Part shown: positions 1-9,370 of the stretch, in pieces
How positions within the stretch are numbered: position 1 is the first letter of the stretch
How the letters are laid out: each line of letters begins with the position of its first letter
Position numbers and translations under genes: made by a program
Notes under the pieces: model-generated
Database searches by the model: none
Told to the model about the DNA's origin: nothing
What the model saw: the letters and a program-made list of their open reading frames with translations, nothing else
Assembly: GCF_024679095.1 (NCBI RefSeq)
Contig: NC_066535.1
Span: 2,228,807-2,292,806 of the forward strand
Source of the DNA: Eriocheir sinensis
Taxonomy: Eukaryota; Arthropoda; Malacostraca; Decapoda; Varunidae
DNA length: 64,000 bases
Reading direction: 5' to 3'

Positions 1-424
<424 letters not shown>

Positions 425-633
425 ACGACTCAGCCACCGCCTCCCTAAAGTGGACACAAAGGGCGGTACTTCTGTCCGCGCATCAAGTCATAAGTCTGGG
501 AACTTTAAGAAACGCGGAAGCACGTGTTTCGAACTCCAGAAAGAGGAAGACGTGAGAGATGCTTTCAGCTCTGGGCTCCAAGAGGAGAGGAGGAGGAGGC
601 GCTGAGACTCAAGTTTGCCCTGGATTAGACAGC

Positions 634-634
<1 letters not shown>

Positions 635-694
<60 letters not shown>

Positions 695-726
695 TGTGTG
701 TGTGGGTGTGTGTGTGTGTGTGTGTG
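635..726. repeat. (TG)n microsatellite
   Basis: About 46 TG units with two GG interruptions near 690 and 704. A short GGAA/GGGAA-rich purine stretch follows at about 757-830. Confidence 0.97.
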
Positions 727-1869
727 CAAGCACTGAGTTTGAGCTTAGAGTATACTAAACAAGGGAAGGAAGGGACAGGAATAAAACGGAAGGAAGGAAA
801 GGAAAGGGAAAGGAAAGGGAGGGGTGGGAAGTGCTGGGAATAGCTCGTCAGGTGTATCAAGAAACCAGTTGCAATCAGGTTTAACTTCGTTGTCCCAATA
901 TGTGATTAAGGTCTTACAAAATCTAGTGTTATTACTTTTCCAGGCAGAAGTAACACTCTATTTAATGTCACATGACACCTGGAGATTGGAGAGCTAAGTC
1001 ACGTAAAACAAGATGGCAAAAAAGAATGGTCCATTTTAATCTGATATATTATGATGCATTGGCAATATTCCGCCTCACACCCGAAGGCGAAAAAGAATAG
1101 TGACAAAATGATAAAAGTAAAAATGAATGAGTAAAAAAAGTAAAGTAAGAAAAGTATGGTAATAAAAAAACAGAATGGTGTAATGTGTATATTATAATGT
1201 ACATGTGTATGTATGACTGTACGTGTACAACAAAGAATGGACCAATTTTACCGAAAATGACGACGATGCAGTGACAACATTCCAACAGGTCACACACCTC
1301 GTAGTAACAATGTGATAATCGTAAACAGTAAACTCAGCAAGGCCTCGGCACACGCAGAACACATATTTAGTTCAACACACGCCGTCCAGGACTAGCTGAT
1401 GAGATGTGTTTGTTGCCCAGCACCTGATGGGTCGCTAATTGGCGCACGCGTAATCAGAGAGCCTTGACTGGAGATTGAAGCCTGTTGTAATGAGCCTGTG
1501 AAGAGGTTCAATAGCTTTAGAATGTTAATGATAACCAATTCGGTGTAGATGACCTTGCTTTTGGCCACCCTTCCCGACTTTCTTCTACAGGAGCAGTGCT
1601 GGCGGCCTTCAGTGTTCCTGTTTATCTTTGCCATTGAGCTGCTTCCTTTACTGTAACAAATAAAGTAAGAGATAAAAAAAATGTCAGCTTTTAGAACGTC
1701 CCAGTTTTCTTGTTTGTTTGTGGCTGAGAACGCAGTTCTACCCTTTCAACTTTCCGACAGGTGTGCTAATAAATATGTACTCCCTACCTCTTTTGCCTGC
1801 TTGTTGCTCAGATGAATACATCCCTGCCTGTCTAATCCCACCATTTAGGAGTTTTCAACTCAGAAGTTC
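727..1869. other. No gene recognised; AT-rich spacer
   Basis: Apart from the purine stretch near 757-830 I see no coding signal. Two divergent segments (about 1022-1080 and 1232-1300) share an AAAGAATGG...GATGCA...CATTCC layout and may be an old duplication. A short match near 1632-1660 (TTGAGCTG then CTCC/TTCC-TTT-CTGTAA) resembles the last bases of the family C LINE but is too short to call. Confidence 0.6.
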
Positions 1870-2190
1870 ACTTGCTTTGCTTGTGTTTTTCAATTGACAC
1901 AACCCCACCCGTCGAACCTCATCCACTCAGGTGTGTTACGTCAGACACACATTCTTTTATTTGTTTGTTGCTAAGACGAACACAACCCACCTGTCTAACC
2001 TCATCCACTCAGGTGTGTTAAGTCAGACACACATTCTTTTATTTGTTTGTTGCTAAGATGAACACAACCCACCTGTCTAACCTCATCCACTCAGGTGTGT
2101 TAAGTCAGACACATTCTTTTATTTGTTTGTTGCTAAGATGAACACAACCCACCTGTCGAACCTCATCCACTCAGGTGTGTTATTTAGGCA
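1870..2190. repeat. 82-bp minisatellite, about 4 copies
   Basis: The marker ATCCACTCAGGTGTGTTA recurs at 1921, 2003, 2085 and 2165, giving spacings of 82, 82 and 80. The two central units differ at only a few positions. A more divergent unit begins about 1800-1870. No coding potential is evident. Confidence 0.93.
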
Positions 2191-2217
2191 CAAACCCTGT
2201 CTGGAGATGGAAGGCGA

Positions 2218-2400
2218 TCCCACCGCCGCCACCAGACCATTAACCGTCACCACCACCATCACCACCTCCATCACCACCGAAATGTTATCACCACCACCAT
2301 CGCCACCCCCTCCATCACCACCGAAATGTTATCACCACCACCACCACCACCTAAATGTTATCGCCACCACCACCACCAAAATGTTATCACCACCAACTCA
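2218..2400. repeat. CCA/CAC-rich repeat with AAATGTTATC modules
   Basis: The tract is CACCAC-rich. The motif AATGTTATC recurs about four times (near 2281, 2324, 2354 and 2381), giving irregular units of 26-43 bp. The open frames here are low-complexity products of the repeat. Confidence 0.85.
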
Positions 2401-2510
2401 CCATTAATCTTCAAATCATCACTATCACATCACACACCATATCACACACTCCAATATTTAAATGTCCATCACCACCTTTTTTTCCACGTCTTACACTCAC
2501 ACACTGGCCT

Positions 2511-2695
2511 GAAGGAGGAGGAGGCGGGAAGGAGAGTGGAAGGAAGAGAAGGAGAGTGGAAAGAGTAAGAGGAGGAGGAGAAAGGAGGAGGAAAGGAGGG
2601 GAAGGAGGAGGAAAGGAGGAGGAAAGGAGGAGGAAGGAGGAGGAAAGGAGGGAATGAGGAGGAAAGGAGAGTAGTCGGAGGAGGAGGAGGAAGGA
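2511..2695. repeat. GGA/GGAA purine-rich simple repeat
   Basis: Nearly pure purine on the plus strand, built of GGAGGAAA-like units. The proline- and serine-rich minus-strand frames are by-products of this. Confidence 0.9.
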
Positions 2696-2934
2696 ACACA
2701 CCTGGCACGCACGTCGTCACCTCTCGTAATTTAAGCTACAAACGCCATCATACATTTTCCTCGCCAACTCTCGTCGCGGACTTGGCCTTTCTCTCCTTGC
2801 ACCGCCTCGCGCGCCGCTGGCCTGCCGAAGTGCCTCTCCAACGAGCCCGTCCATCGCCGCCACGGCCTCCCTCACGCCGTCCCGAAGAAAACGAGGTGCA
2901 CCAGGTTTACCTCACGCTGGTTTGTCAAGGGCAC

Positions 2935-3290
2935 ACTCGGCCAAGCGACCTCAGCCTCCTCTGATACTTTTCGAGGCAAGGAAATGATACACCAAGTTCA
3001 CCAAATTCTTTTCCCTCTCTCTCTGGTTTAAATGAAGAGGTAACTAGCGTTTCGTAACCCTCACGTTTAAGAAATCAAGGTCACACTCAAACAGCCAAGC
3101 GACCTCAGCCTCCCCTTTAATTAACTTGTCGGGGAAAGACGACACCTTAGTTCCTTCCTTTACTGAGTGGTTTGATGAGGAAATTTGTTTCTCATAATCC
3201 TTACGTTGTTTTGAGAAGTCAAAGTTGTACAGCCCTTCACTCCCACTGGTTTAAATGAGTTGAAGAAGTAAGTGTCTCGTAACCAAACTA
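2935..3290. repeat. Divergent tandem repeat, about 154 bp unit
   Basis: CCAAGCGACCTCAGCCTCC occurs at 2941 and again at about 3095. Modules resembling GGTTTAAATGA...CTCGTAACC recur near 3026, 3170 and 3248. Identity is moderate, so this is an old tandem duplication of unknown role. Confidence 0.6.
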
Positions 3291-4205
3291 AAAGCATCAG
3301 GTGTTATTTCTCCTTTACGCCTGGGTTAGTAAGCAGGTTCATGTACTTTACTTTTTGTTTTATATCAAAGCTACGTTTATTAGCCTTCGAGAGGCCATCA
3401 ATACATGCCCGTGGGAGGTGGGAGAGGGAGGAAGGGAATGGTTCAAACAAATTGATGCCTGTGTTTGTTCGTCTGTATAAAGCTCATGCTTACTTGTCTC
3501 TGCTAGCACCAATGTATTTTTCCTTGTGACGTCTTCTCTTCACTCCAGGTAACTTATTGATCGTGCGTGTATTCGTTCATAGTGACGGGTATTTTTATTT
3601 TTTATATACAGAAAATGAGCCAACGTGCGGGGTCGTGGTGTTCGAGCAGCCCCGCGCTTCGCTCAAGGGTCCGTAAAGGGGTTCTAAGTGAATCGCCAGC
3701 TGTTGTTCACTCTCAAGGAAAAGAATTACTGTAATTATTTATTTTCCTTAAGTTTAAGTAATAGCAAGGCTCACTGGGGCAGGTGTGTGTGAATAGCGAT
3801 GGGAATAATGACTTATTGATTGGTTAGTGAATAGTTGTAGAGCCTCCCGCCTCGCCCTAGTGTCTGGTCAGCAGGTAACCACACTGGCCTAGCCTCGCCT
3901 TGAAACCCGCCGCAAAGCCGCCGCGTCTGCTCAGCTGGACAGTCACGCTTTTATTTCATGTGATTTTCTCAATACTCCGCCTCTAATAACAATCCCATCG
4001 TATTTTTTTCTCTCATATTTTCACTTTTTGTTAGATACAATTACTGCATATCCCGTTCTTTATTATGTTTACCCATTTAGCGGGAAGAGGTGGCATTTGT
4101 TTAGTCAAGTTAACCAGAAAAAGCGAGCATTTTCTGTCACTCAGTCTCGCGTCATCCCGCCTCGTTGATTCACCTCCGCCATCCAGTGGCCAGTCAATCA
4201 GTCAA

Positions 4206-4206
<1 letters not shown>
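3291..4206. other. No gene recognised
   Basis: Unique-looking sequence. The short open frames here have no recognisable domain, and I see no RNA gene or transposon signature. Confidence 0.5.

Positions 4207-4238
<32 letters not shown>
4207..4238. repeat. (TG)n microsatellite
   Basis: About 16 TG units. Confidence 0.95.
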
Positions 4239-4239
<1 letters not shown>

Positions 4240-4868
4240 CGAGTAATCTGTGCTGAGGATGGAGCGGGGAGTGTCGGCGGCGTGAGGTAAGCCAGCCAAA
4301 TTAAGTCATAAGTGTCGTGAAAGAGCCATTAGCGTCACGAGCTGCTTGGCGGCGTGCAGTGTGTGGCGGCGGGCGATGGGTGTTCAGGAAGTACCGCCAG
4401 CTGGAGGGTCGCCGGGACACTGTGTAGTCCGTGTGGCTGTGTCCGCCTTCCTTGCCTGAAGCAGATACATACGATTAAGATGAGCAAGGGGAGAGTGGTT
4501 TGAGTTTATCATCATATGAATTAATCACAAGCATTAAGATTACATTATATGTGTGTGTTTAGAGTCAGGCACTCCCCTGTTCATCAATAAGGCTTATAAA
4601 TCGTCGTTATCTACCGTGTTACAGATACACACGATTAAGATTTTGCAAAGGCGGAGGATATGAAGATAGAAACATGGAAACTAAGGTACAATACAATGAG
4701 GACAATTTACGGTTTCACTCAACCAACGATTTTCTTACGTGGTTCATGTTTTTCTGGTGATAGATGTAGTGAATTGCACGGTTTAGTATAGTAATTCAGT
4801 TGTCATCATGAAAAAAGAAAAAGAGCAAAGTGTGTAACGGTAATTCGTAAACTGTCCTTTTTGCCTGT
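4239..4868. other. CpG-rich stretch (4239-4445), then unique AT-rich DNA
   Basis: Positions 4255-4445 are richer in G, C and CpG than their surroundings and include a consensus-like splice donor (GTGAGGTAAG near 4282-4291). That would suit a non-coding first exon, but a single donor-like site is weak evidence. The rest up to 4868 shows nothing recognisable. Confidence 0.3.
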
Positions 4869-5133
4869 TACGCCGGTAGGCATCTTCCTGGTGGGGCCTG
4901 ATGGTCGGCCCAAGGCTTCTTCCAGGTGGGGCCTGATGGTCGGCCCAGCCCGTTCTGGCGCAGGACAGTCTTTATAGTGGCGCCATCTTGCATTGGCTCA
5001 TGCTGCCCCCCGGAACTCGTTCTTGATTCGCTTGGACGGCTTCCTCTAGAGTCCGGGTTGATGGGTGGTCTTCAGGACAGCATGTGGGTAGTTTTAAGCC
5101 ACTCGGCGGTGACTGAAAAATCCGAGTGGTAGC
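4869..5133 (-). mobile_element. SINE-1, copy b (body without tRNA head)
   Basis: Body and 3' part are nearly identical to copy a, including the duplicated GGGCCGACCATCAGG module and the GCAAGATGGCGCC/TATAA block. Homology stops at about 5133, just before the tRNA-like head would begin, so this copy is 5'-truncated. A 12-bp direct repeat (TTCTTCTATACG twice, about 5135-5158) sits right at the truncation point. Confidence 0.85.
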
Positions 5134-5910
5134 GTTCTTCTATACGTTCTTCTATACGATTCGAGTCCTCTCGAGACACCTCGCGAACCTGAACTGATTC
5201 GTTTTGAGGCACCGTCATCTGGTTTTGCAGGAACAGCGATGAGCAGCTTCTTTATTCGTTTGTAATATTATAAAGCAAATATGACAAGAAAAAAAAATTG
5301 AAGCGAAGTCTTTGCATTTCATCGAAGGCGAAGCACTTCAGAAGCTGTCGTTGGTTTCGTCTCGCCTCGACGCCTCGTAGTGAGGGAGTGTGTAACACGC
5401 CGCGAGTCATCGTTACGTTAACGAAACACTGGCCGTTACAGTAATCAGGAAACATTAAAATATTTGTTTCTGAACACACTAATTAGATAACCCTTTAAGG
5501 AAACGTAAGTCATGCCAGTCTTCCTACCACGCCAGAAAGACACCTTCATGAACCCCTGGACGCCTCGGCACGAAGACGAGGCGTATACACTGATAAAGTT
5601 AATTTACTCATCTCTTTAACGTTTTCAGGCACACCAGTCAGTTTGAACCTCACCGAAACATTCTAGGGAAACTCTGGACCTTGATCCGAAGATAATCCAT
5701 GTCAGTCTACATTTCGTCCCAAAAAGTGCCTCAAATAACCTTTTTAAGAGATAGTCATACGGAACGCAACCTCAAATAAATTATGAGACGTCTTGATCCG
5801 AAGAGCAAGTATGTCAGTCTACGTTTGATCACAAAACACCTTAGAGAACCCTTTTAAGGAATTAGTCATACCAACGAGTACCACTACCGGGCTTTGCGTT
5901 TCCTTTCTTA
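5134..5910. other. No gene recognised; weak 109-bp tandem duplication
   Basis: CTTGATCCGAAGA...ATGTCAGTCTAC...TAGTCATAC occurs at about 5682 and 5791, with a looser third copy near 5480-5560. The rest is unique-looking. Confidence 0.5.
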
Positions 5911-5976
5911 GTAATACTTTCTAAAGTCCGCCTCCCCTCCGCCACTCCAGCCCCCCCTACCCCCCAAGACAAGCCT
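5911..5976 (+). repeat. Left arm of a 1.8-kb inverted repeat
   Basis: This segment, beginning GTAATACTTTCT and ending near AAGACAAGCCT, is the reverse complement of 7642-7710 with a few mismatches and a short indel. The arms enclose the foldback element and the family A LINE fragment. Confidence 0.8.
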
Positions 5977-5980
5977 GGGG

Positions 5981-6419
5981 AGCTGTGAGGAACCGGGGGG
6001 TGGGGTGCGTAAGCCAAAATCACTGAAAATGGGCTTCCAAAATTTCCCTAGAAAATTTCTAAATTAAGGAAAATTACCTACATGTGGGGGGGTCCAGGGG
6101 AGCGCAGCCCCTTGGTTAGGGGGTCGAGGGGCGAAGCCCCTCTTTGAATCGTAAAGTTCAGTTGGATTAGTTTAGATATGCTCCCCACCAAAAAAAAAAG
6201 ATTTTCCGGCACATCATACATGTGGGGGGGTTCAGAGGGGGGCGCAGCTCCCCTTGATTAGCAGGCGGGCGAGGGGGTCTGTTAAGTTATAAAGTTAGGA
6301 CTTTCCTTACTTACGAGACAAGGTAATTTTCTTCACTTAGGGATTTTTCTAGGAAAATTTTGGAAGCCCTTTTTTCAGTGATTTTAACTTTCCCCCCCAA
6401 ACCCCGGTTCCCCACAGTT
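5981..6419. mobile_element. Foldback/MITE-like element with long terminal inverted repeats
   Basis: The left end (5981 to about 6058, beginning CTGTGAGGAACCGG) is mirrored by the right end (about 6340 to 6419), whose reverse complement begins CTGTGGGGAACCGG and continues through AAAATCACTGAAAA, GGCTTCCAAAATTT and CCTAGAAAA. Two internal units, each starting TACATGTGGGGGGG (about 6079 and 6219, spacing about 140), carry GC-rich hairpin-forming stretches such as AGGGGCGAAGCCCCT. There is no ORF, so it would be non-autonomous. I found no convincing target-site duplication, and the superfamily is not assignable by eye. Confidence 0.7.
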
Positions 6420-6499
6420 AAGAACATAAGAACATAGGAGTCTGCAAGAGGCCGGTAGGCCTGTACAAGGCAGCTCCTTTGAACCTCCCGTGTAGCTCC

Positions 6500-7091
6500 C
6501 GTGTATCTGACCCCACCTAATATCGCTGTCCATGAATTTATCTAGTCTATTTTTGAATGTGACAATTGTATTGGCACTCACCACATGACTGCTAAGCCTA
6601 TTCCACTCATCCACCACCCTATTAGTAAACCAATTTTTGCCTATGTCCCTGTTGATTCTGAATTTATCCATTTTAAAAACATTACTTCGTGTCCTACCCG
6701 GTTCTCCTACCAACAAAACCTTATGAATGTCTCCCTTATTAAAGCCCTTCATCCATTTATAAACCTCGATCATGTCTCCACGCACCCTTCGCCTTTCTAG
6801 AGAATGCAAGTTTAACTGTTTGAGTCTTTCCTCGTATGGCAAGTTTCTCAACCCTTGAATCATCTTAGTCATCCTCCTCTGCACCGATTCTAACATTTTG
6901 ATATCCATTCTATAGTAAGGTGACCAGAACTGAACCGCATAGTCAAGATGAGGTCTAACTAATGCTAAATATAGTTTGAGGAAGACTTCGGCGCTTCTGT
7001 TGCTTACGCTCCTGGAAATAAATTCCAGTACCCTATTTGCTTGATTTCTAGCTTGAATGCATTGTGCTCTTGGACGGAGATCAGAGCTCAC
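6500..7091 (-). pseudogene. Reverse transcriptase C-terminal domain fragment (family A)
   Basis: The frame contains LVRPHLDYAVQFWSPYY, VQRRMTKMIQGLRNLPYEER, LERRRVRGDMIEVYKWM and a final segment ending MDSDIRWG. This is the C-terminal region usual in CR1/Jockey-type proteins. The copy near 58.88 kb has a TAG stop directly after DIRWG. Here that codon reads CAG, so the open frame runs on through the 3' region into the foldback element. The extension is artefactual. Confidence 0.88.
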
Positions 7092-7220
7092 TAAGACCCC
7101 TAAATCCCCCTCGCACCCAGACCTGCTTATGAGAGTGTTATTTAAGCAATAGTTATGAGAGGGTTGTTCCTACCTACACTCAGAATACTGCACTTCCCTA
7201 CATTGAACTCCATCTGCCAT

Positions 7221-7640
7221 TTACCCATGATCATACAATCTGTTTAGTTCATCCTGGAGAATACTAGCGTCCTGATCCGACTCAATTACTCTACCGATCT
7301 TGGTATCATCTGCAAAATTACTGACATCACTACTAATTCCTGTATCTAAGTCACTGATATAAATAATAAACAAAAGTGGACCTAATACCGAACCTTGTGG
7401 GACCCCACTCGTAAGACATCCCCAGACAGATCTTTTACCATTGATTTGCGCCCTTTGCTTCCTATTGCTAAGCCACGCCTTGACCCAGTTCAAAACTTTA
7501 CCCTCTACTCCGTGAGCCTGTAATTTAAGCAACAGTCGTTGATGAGGAGCTTTGTCAAACGCTTTACTAAGCTCAAGAAAGATTATATCATAATTTTCAT
7601 CTCTGTCTACAGTTCCAAATATTTTATTGTAGAAGGACAA
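7221..7640 (-). pseudogene. Reverse transcriptase palm fragment (family A)
   Basis: A 139-residue open frame contains AFDKAPHQ, then SGVPQGSVLGPLLFIIY and the catalytic FADDT motif, in the order expected for a LINE reverse transcriptase. It breaks near 7221 by frameshift, and the next part continues in another frame from 7091. In an intact element this domain copies element RNA into DNA at a nicked target site. No N-terminal fingers or endonuclease are present. Confidence 0.88.
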
Positions 7641-7641
7641 G

Positions 7642-7710
7642 AGGCTTGTCTTGGGGGATAGGGGGGGCTGGAGTGGCGGAGGGGGAGGTGGACTTCTGAG
7701 AAAGTATTAC
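7642..7710 (-). repeat. Right arm of the 1.8-kb inverted repeat
   Basis: Reverse complement of 5911-5976 (see the left arm). It lies directly at the 5' truncation point of the family A LINE fragment. Confidence 0.8.
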
Positions 7711-8156
7711 CCCTTTCTTTTTACTCCTGTGCTGCCTCCTTGCCCTTAAAAAAAAGTACCGAAAACGAAAAAGGAAAAAAAAGTATCCCGGGACGTCTTA
7801 ACCTGGACACACACACGCGGGGCCCAAACAAAATTCTATCAACGTGAAACAAACACAGCGTCCAGGCCTTCAGTGGCCCGGGGAGCGAGCGAGGGAGAAA
7901 CAGATCAAGGTGGAACAATGAAGGGCCGTGACGCGCATTGGTCACCGCTCGGCTGACAGGCGGAGGCGGAGAAGGAAGGAACAGAAACTGGGCTAATCAA
8001 CGGCTCGCGACGGCTGACTTGGCCGGGAAAGTTAGCCGCGCTGAAACACTCCATCAAAGGATGGAATCCTGCCCAGCCTACCGCGCCTCCTCCGCCGCCT
8101 CCCCTTTCCATTCCCCCTGATACTCCTTCACCATCTCCTCCTCTTCCTACTTCGAC
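7711..8156. other. GC-rich spacer, no gene recognised
   Basis: Positions about 7905-8110 are GC- and CpG-rich. Overlapping short frames on both strands have no recognisable domain. A non-coding or promoter role is possible but unsupported. Confidence 0.4.
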
Positions 8157-8252
8157 ATTTTTTTTTACAACAAAGGAGGCAGCTCAAGGGCACACAAAAA
8201 AGGAAACAATAACAAAAAAAACAGCCCGCTACTCGCTGCTCCTAAAAAAGAA

Positions 8253-8820
8253 TCAAAAGAGGTGGCCGAAAGAGGTCAATTTCGGAAGGAGAGGTGTCCT
8301 GAGGTGTCTCTTGAAAGAGTTCAAGTCGTAGGCAGTAGGAAATACAGATGAAGGAAGATTGTTCCAGAGTTTACCTGCGTGAGGGATGAAAGAGTGAAGA
8401 TACTGGTTAACTCTTGTATAATGGGATTGGACAGTATAGGGATGAGCATGAGTAGAAAGTCGTGTGCAGCGGAGCCGCGGGAGGGGGAGAGGCATGCAGT
8501 TAGCAAGTTCAGAAGAGCAGTCAGCGTGGAAATATCGATAGAAGATAGAAAGAGAGGCAACATCGCTACGGAATTTAAGAGGTAGAAGACTATCAGTAGG
8601 AGGAGGAGAGCTGATGAGACAAAGAGCCTTAGACTCCACTCTGTCCAAAGAGCTGTGTGAGTGGAGCCCCCACACACGTAAGATGCATACTCCATACGAG
8701 GGCGGGCAAGGCCCTGTATATGGATAGTAACTGCGCGGGGAAAAGAACTGGCGGAAACGATACAGAACGCCCAACCTCGAGGAAGCTGATTTAGCAAGAG
8801 AGGAGATGTGAAGTTTCCAG
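8253..8820 (-). pseudogene. C-terminal part of the family C outer ORF
   Basis: Contains the family-typical segments [48 protein letters not shown] and [12 protein letters not shown], split over two frames. At 8820 the sequence stops at AAGTTTCCAG and is replaced by the poly-T of the inner copy. The continuation TTGAGATTTTGAG resumes at about 9372, and in another copy (about 27350) the two pieces are contiguous. Confidence 0.85.
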
Positions 8821-9365
8821 TTTTTTTTTTTTTACAACAAAGGAGACAGCCCAAGGGCACAAAAAAGGAAACAATAGTAAAAAAAAAGCCGGCTACTCGC
8901 TGCTCCCCCCAAAAAAGAATCAAAAGAGGTGGCCGAAAGAAAAGTCAATTTCGGGAGGAGAGGTGTCCTGATACCCTCCTCTTGAAAGAGTTCAAGTCGT
9001 AGGCAGGAGAAAATACAGATGAAGGAAGATTATTCCAGAGTTAACCAGCGTGAGGAATGAAAGAGTGAAGATGCTGGTTAACTCTTGCATAAGGGGTTTG
9101 GACAGTATAGGGATGAGCGTAGTAGAAAGTCTTGTGCAGCGGGGCCGCGGGAGGGGGGGAATCATGCAGTTAGCAAGTTCAGAAGAGCAGTCAGCGTGGA
9201 TATATCGATAGAAGATAGAAAGAGGCAACATTGCGGCGGAATTTAAGAGGTAGAAGACTATCAGTATGAGGAGGAGAGCTGATGAGACGAAGAGCCTTAG
9301 CCTCCACTCTGTCCAGAAGAGCTGTGTGGTGGAGCCCCCCACATGAGATGCATACTCCATACGAG
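8821..9365 (-). mobile_element. Family C LINE, inner truncated copy inserted in the outer copy
   Basis: Begins on the plus strand with a 13-base poly-T (8821-8833) and repeats the 3' region of the outer element, then ends abruptly at CATACGAG (9365). It encodes only the C-terminal segment ([12 protein letters not shown] through NSFKRR-like remnants) in shifted frames. Poly(A) plus 5' truncation is the usual signature of target-primed reverse transcription. The outer element resumes within about 6 bases. Confidence 0.82.
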
Positions 9366-9370
9366 ATTGG

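Larger units (their letters stand above)
6420..7641 (-). mobile_element. CR1-like LINE fragment, family A copy 1
   Basis: This is the 3' part of a non-LTR retrotransposon on the minus strand. It covers the reverse transcriptase from just before the KAFDKAPHQ motif to the C-terminal domain, then a short 3' region ending in a TTCTTATG-type tail (AAGAACATAAGAACATA on the plus strand, about 6421-6437). Short tandem tails instead of poly(A) are typical of the CR1 group. Related copies lie at about 58.43-58.97 kb and, degraded, at 48.3-48.7 kb. The 5' half with the endonuclease is missing. Confidence 0.88.

Noticed and set aside
2782..2964. 60-codon frame in GC-rich DNA
   Set aside because: No domain, no homologue recognised, and length expected by chance in GC-rich DNA.
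7905..8120. Overlapping frames on both strands near 8.0 kb
   Set aside because: Glycine- and proline-rich translations of a GC-rich spacer; nothing supports coding.
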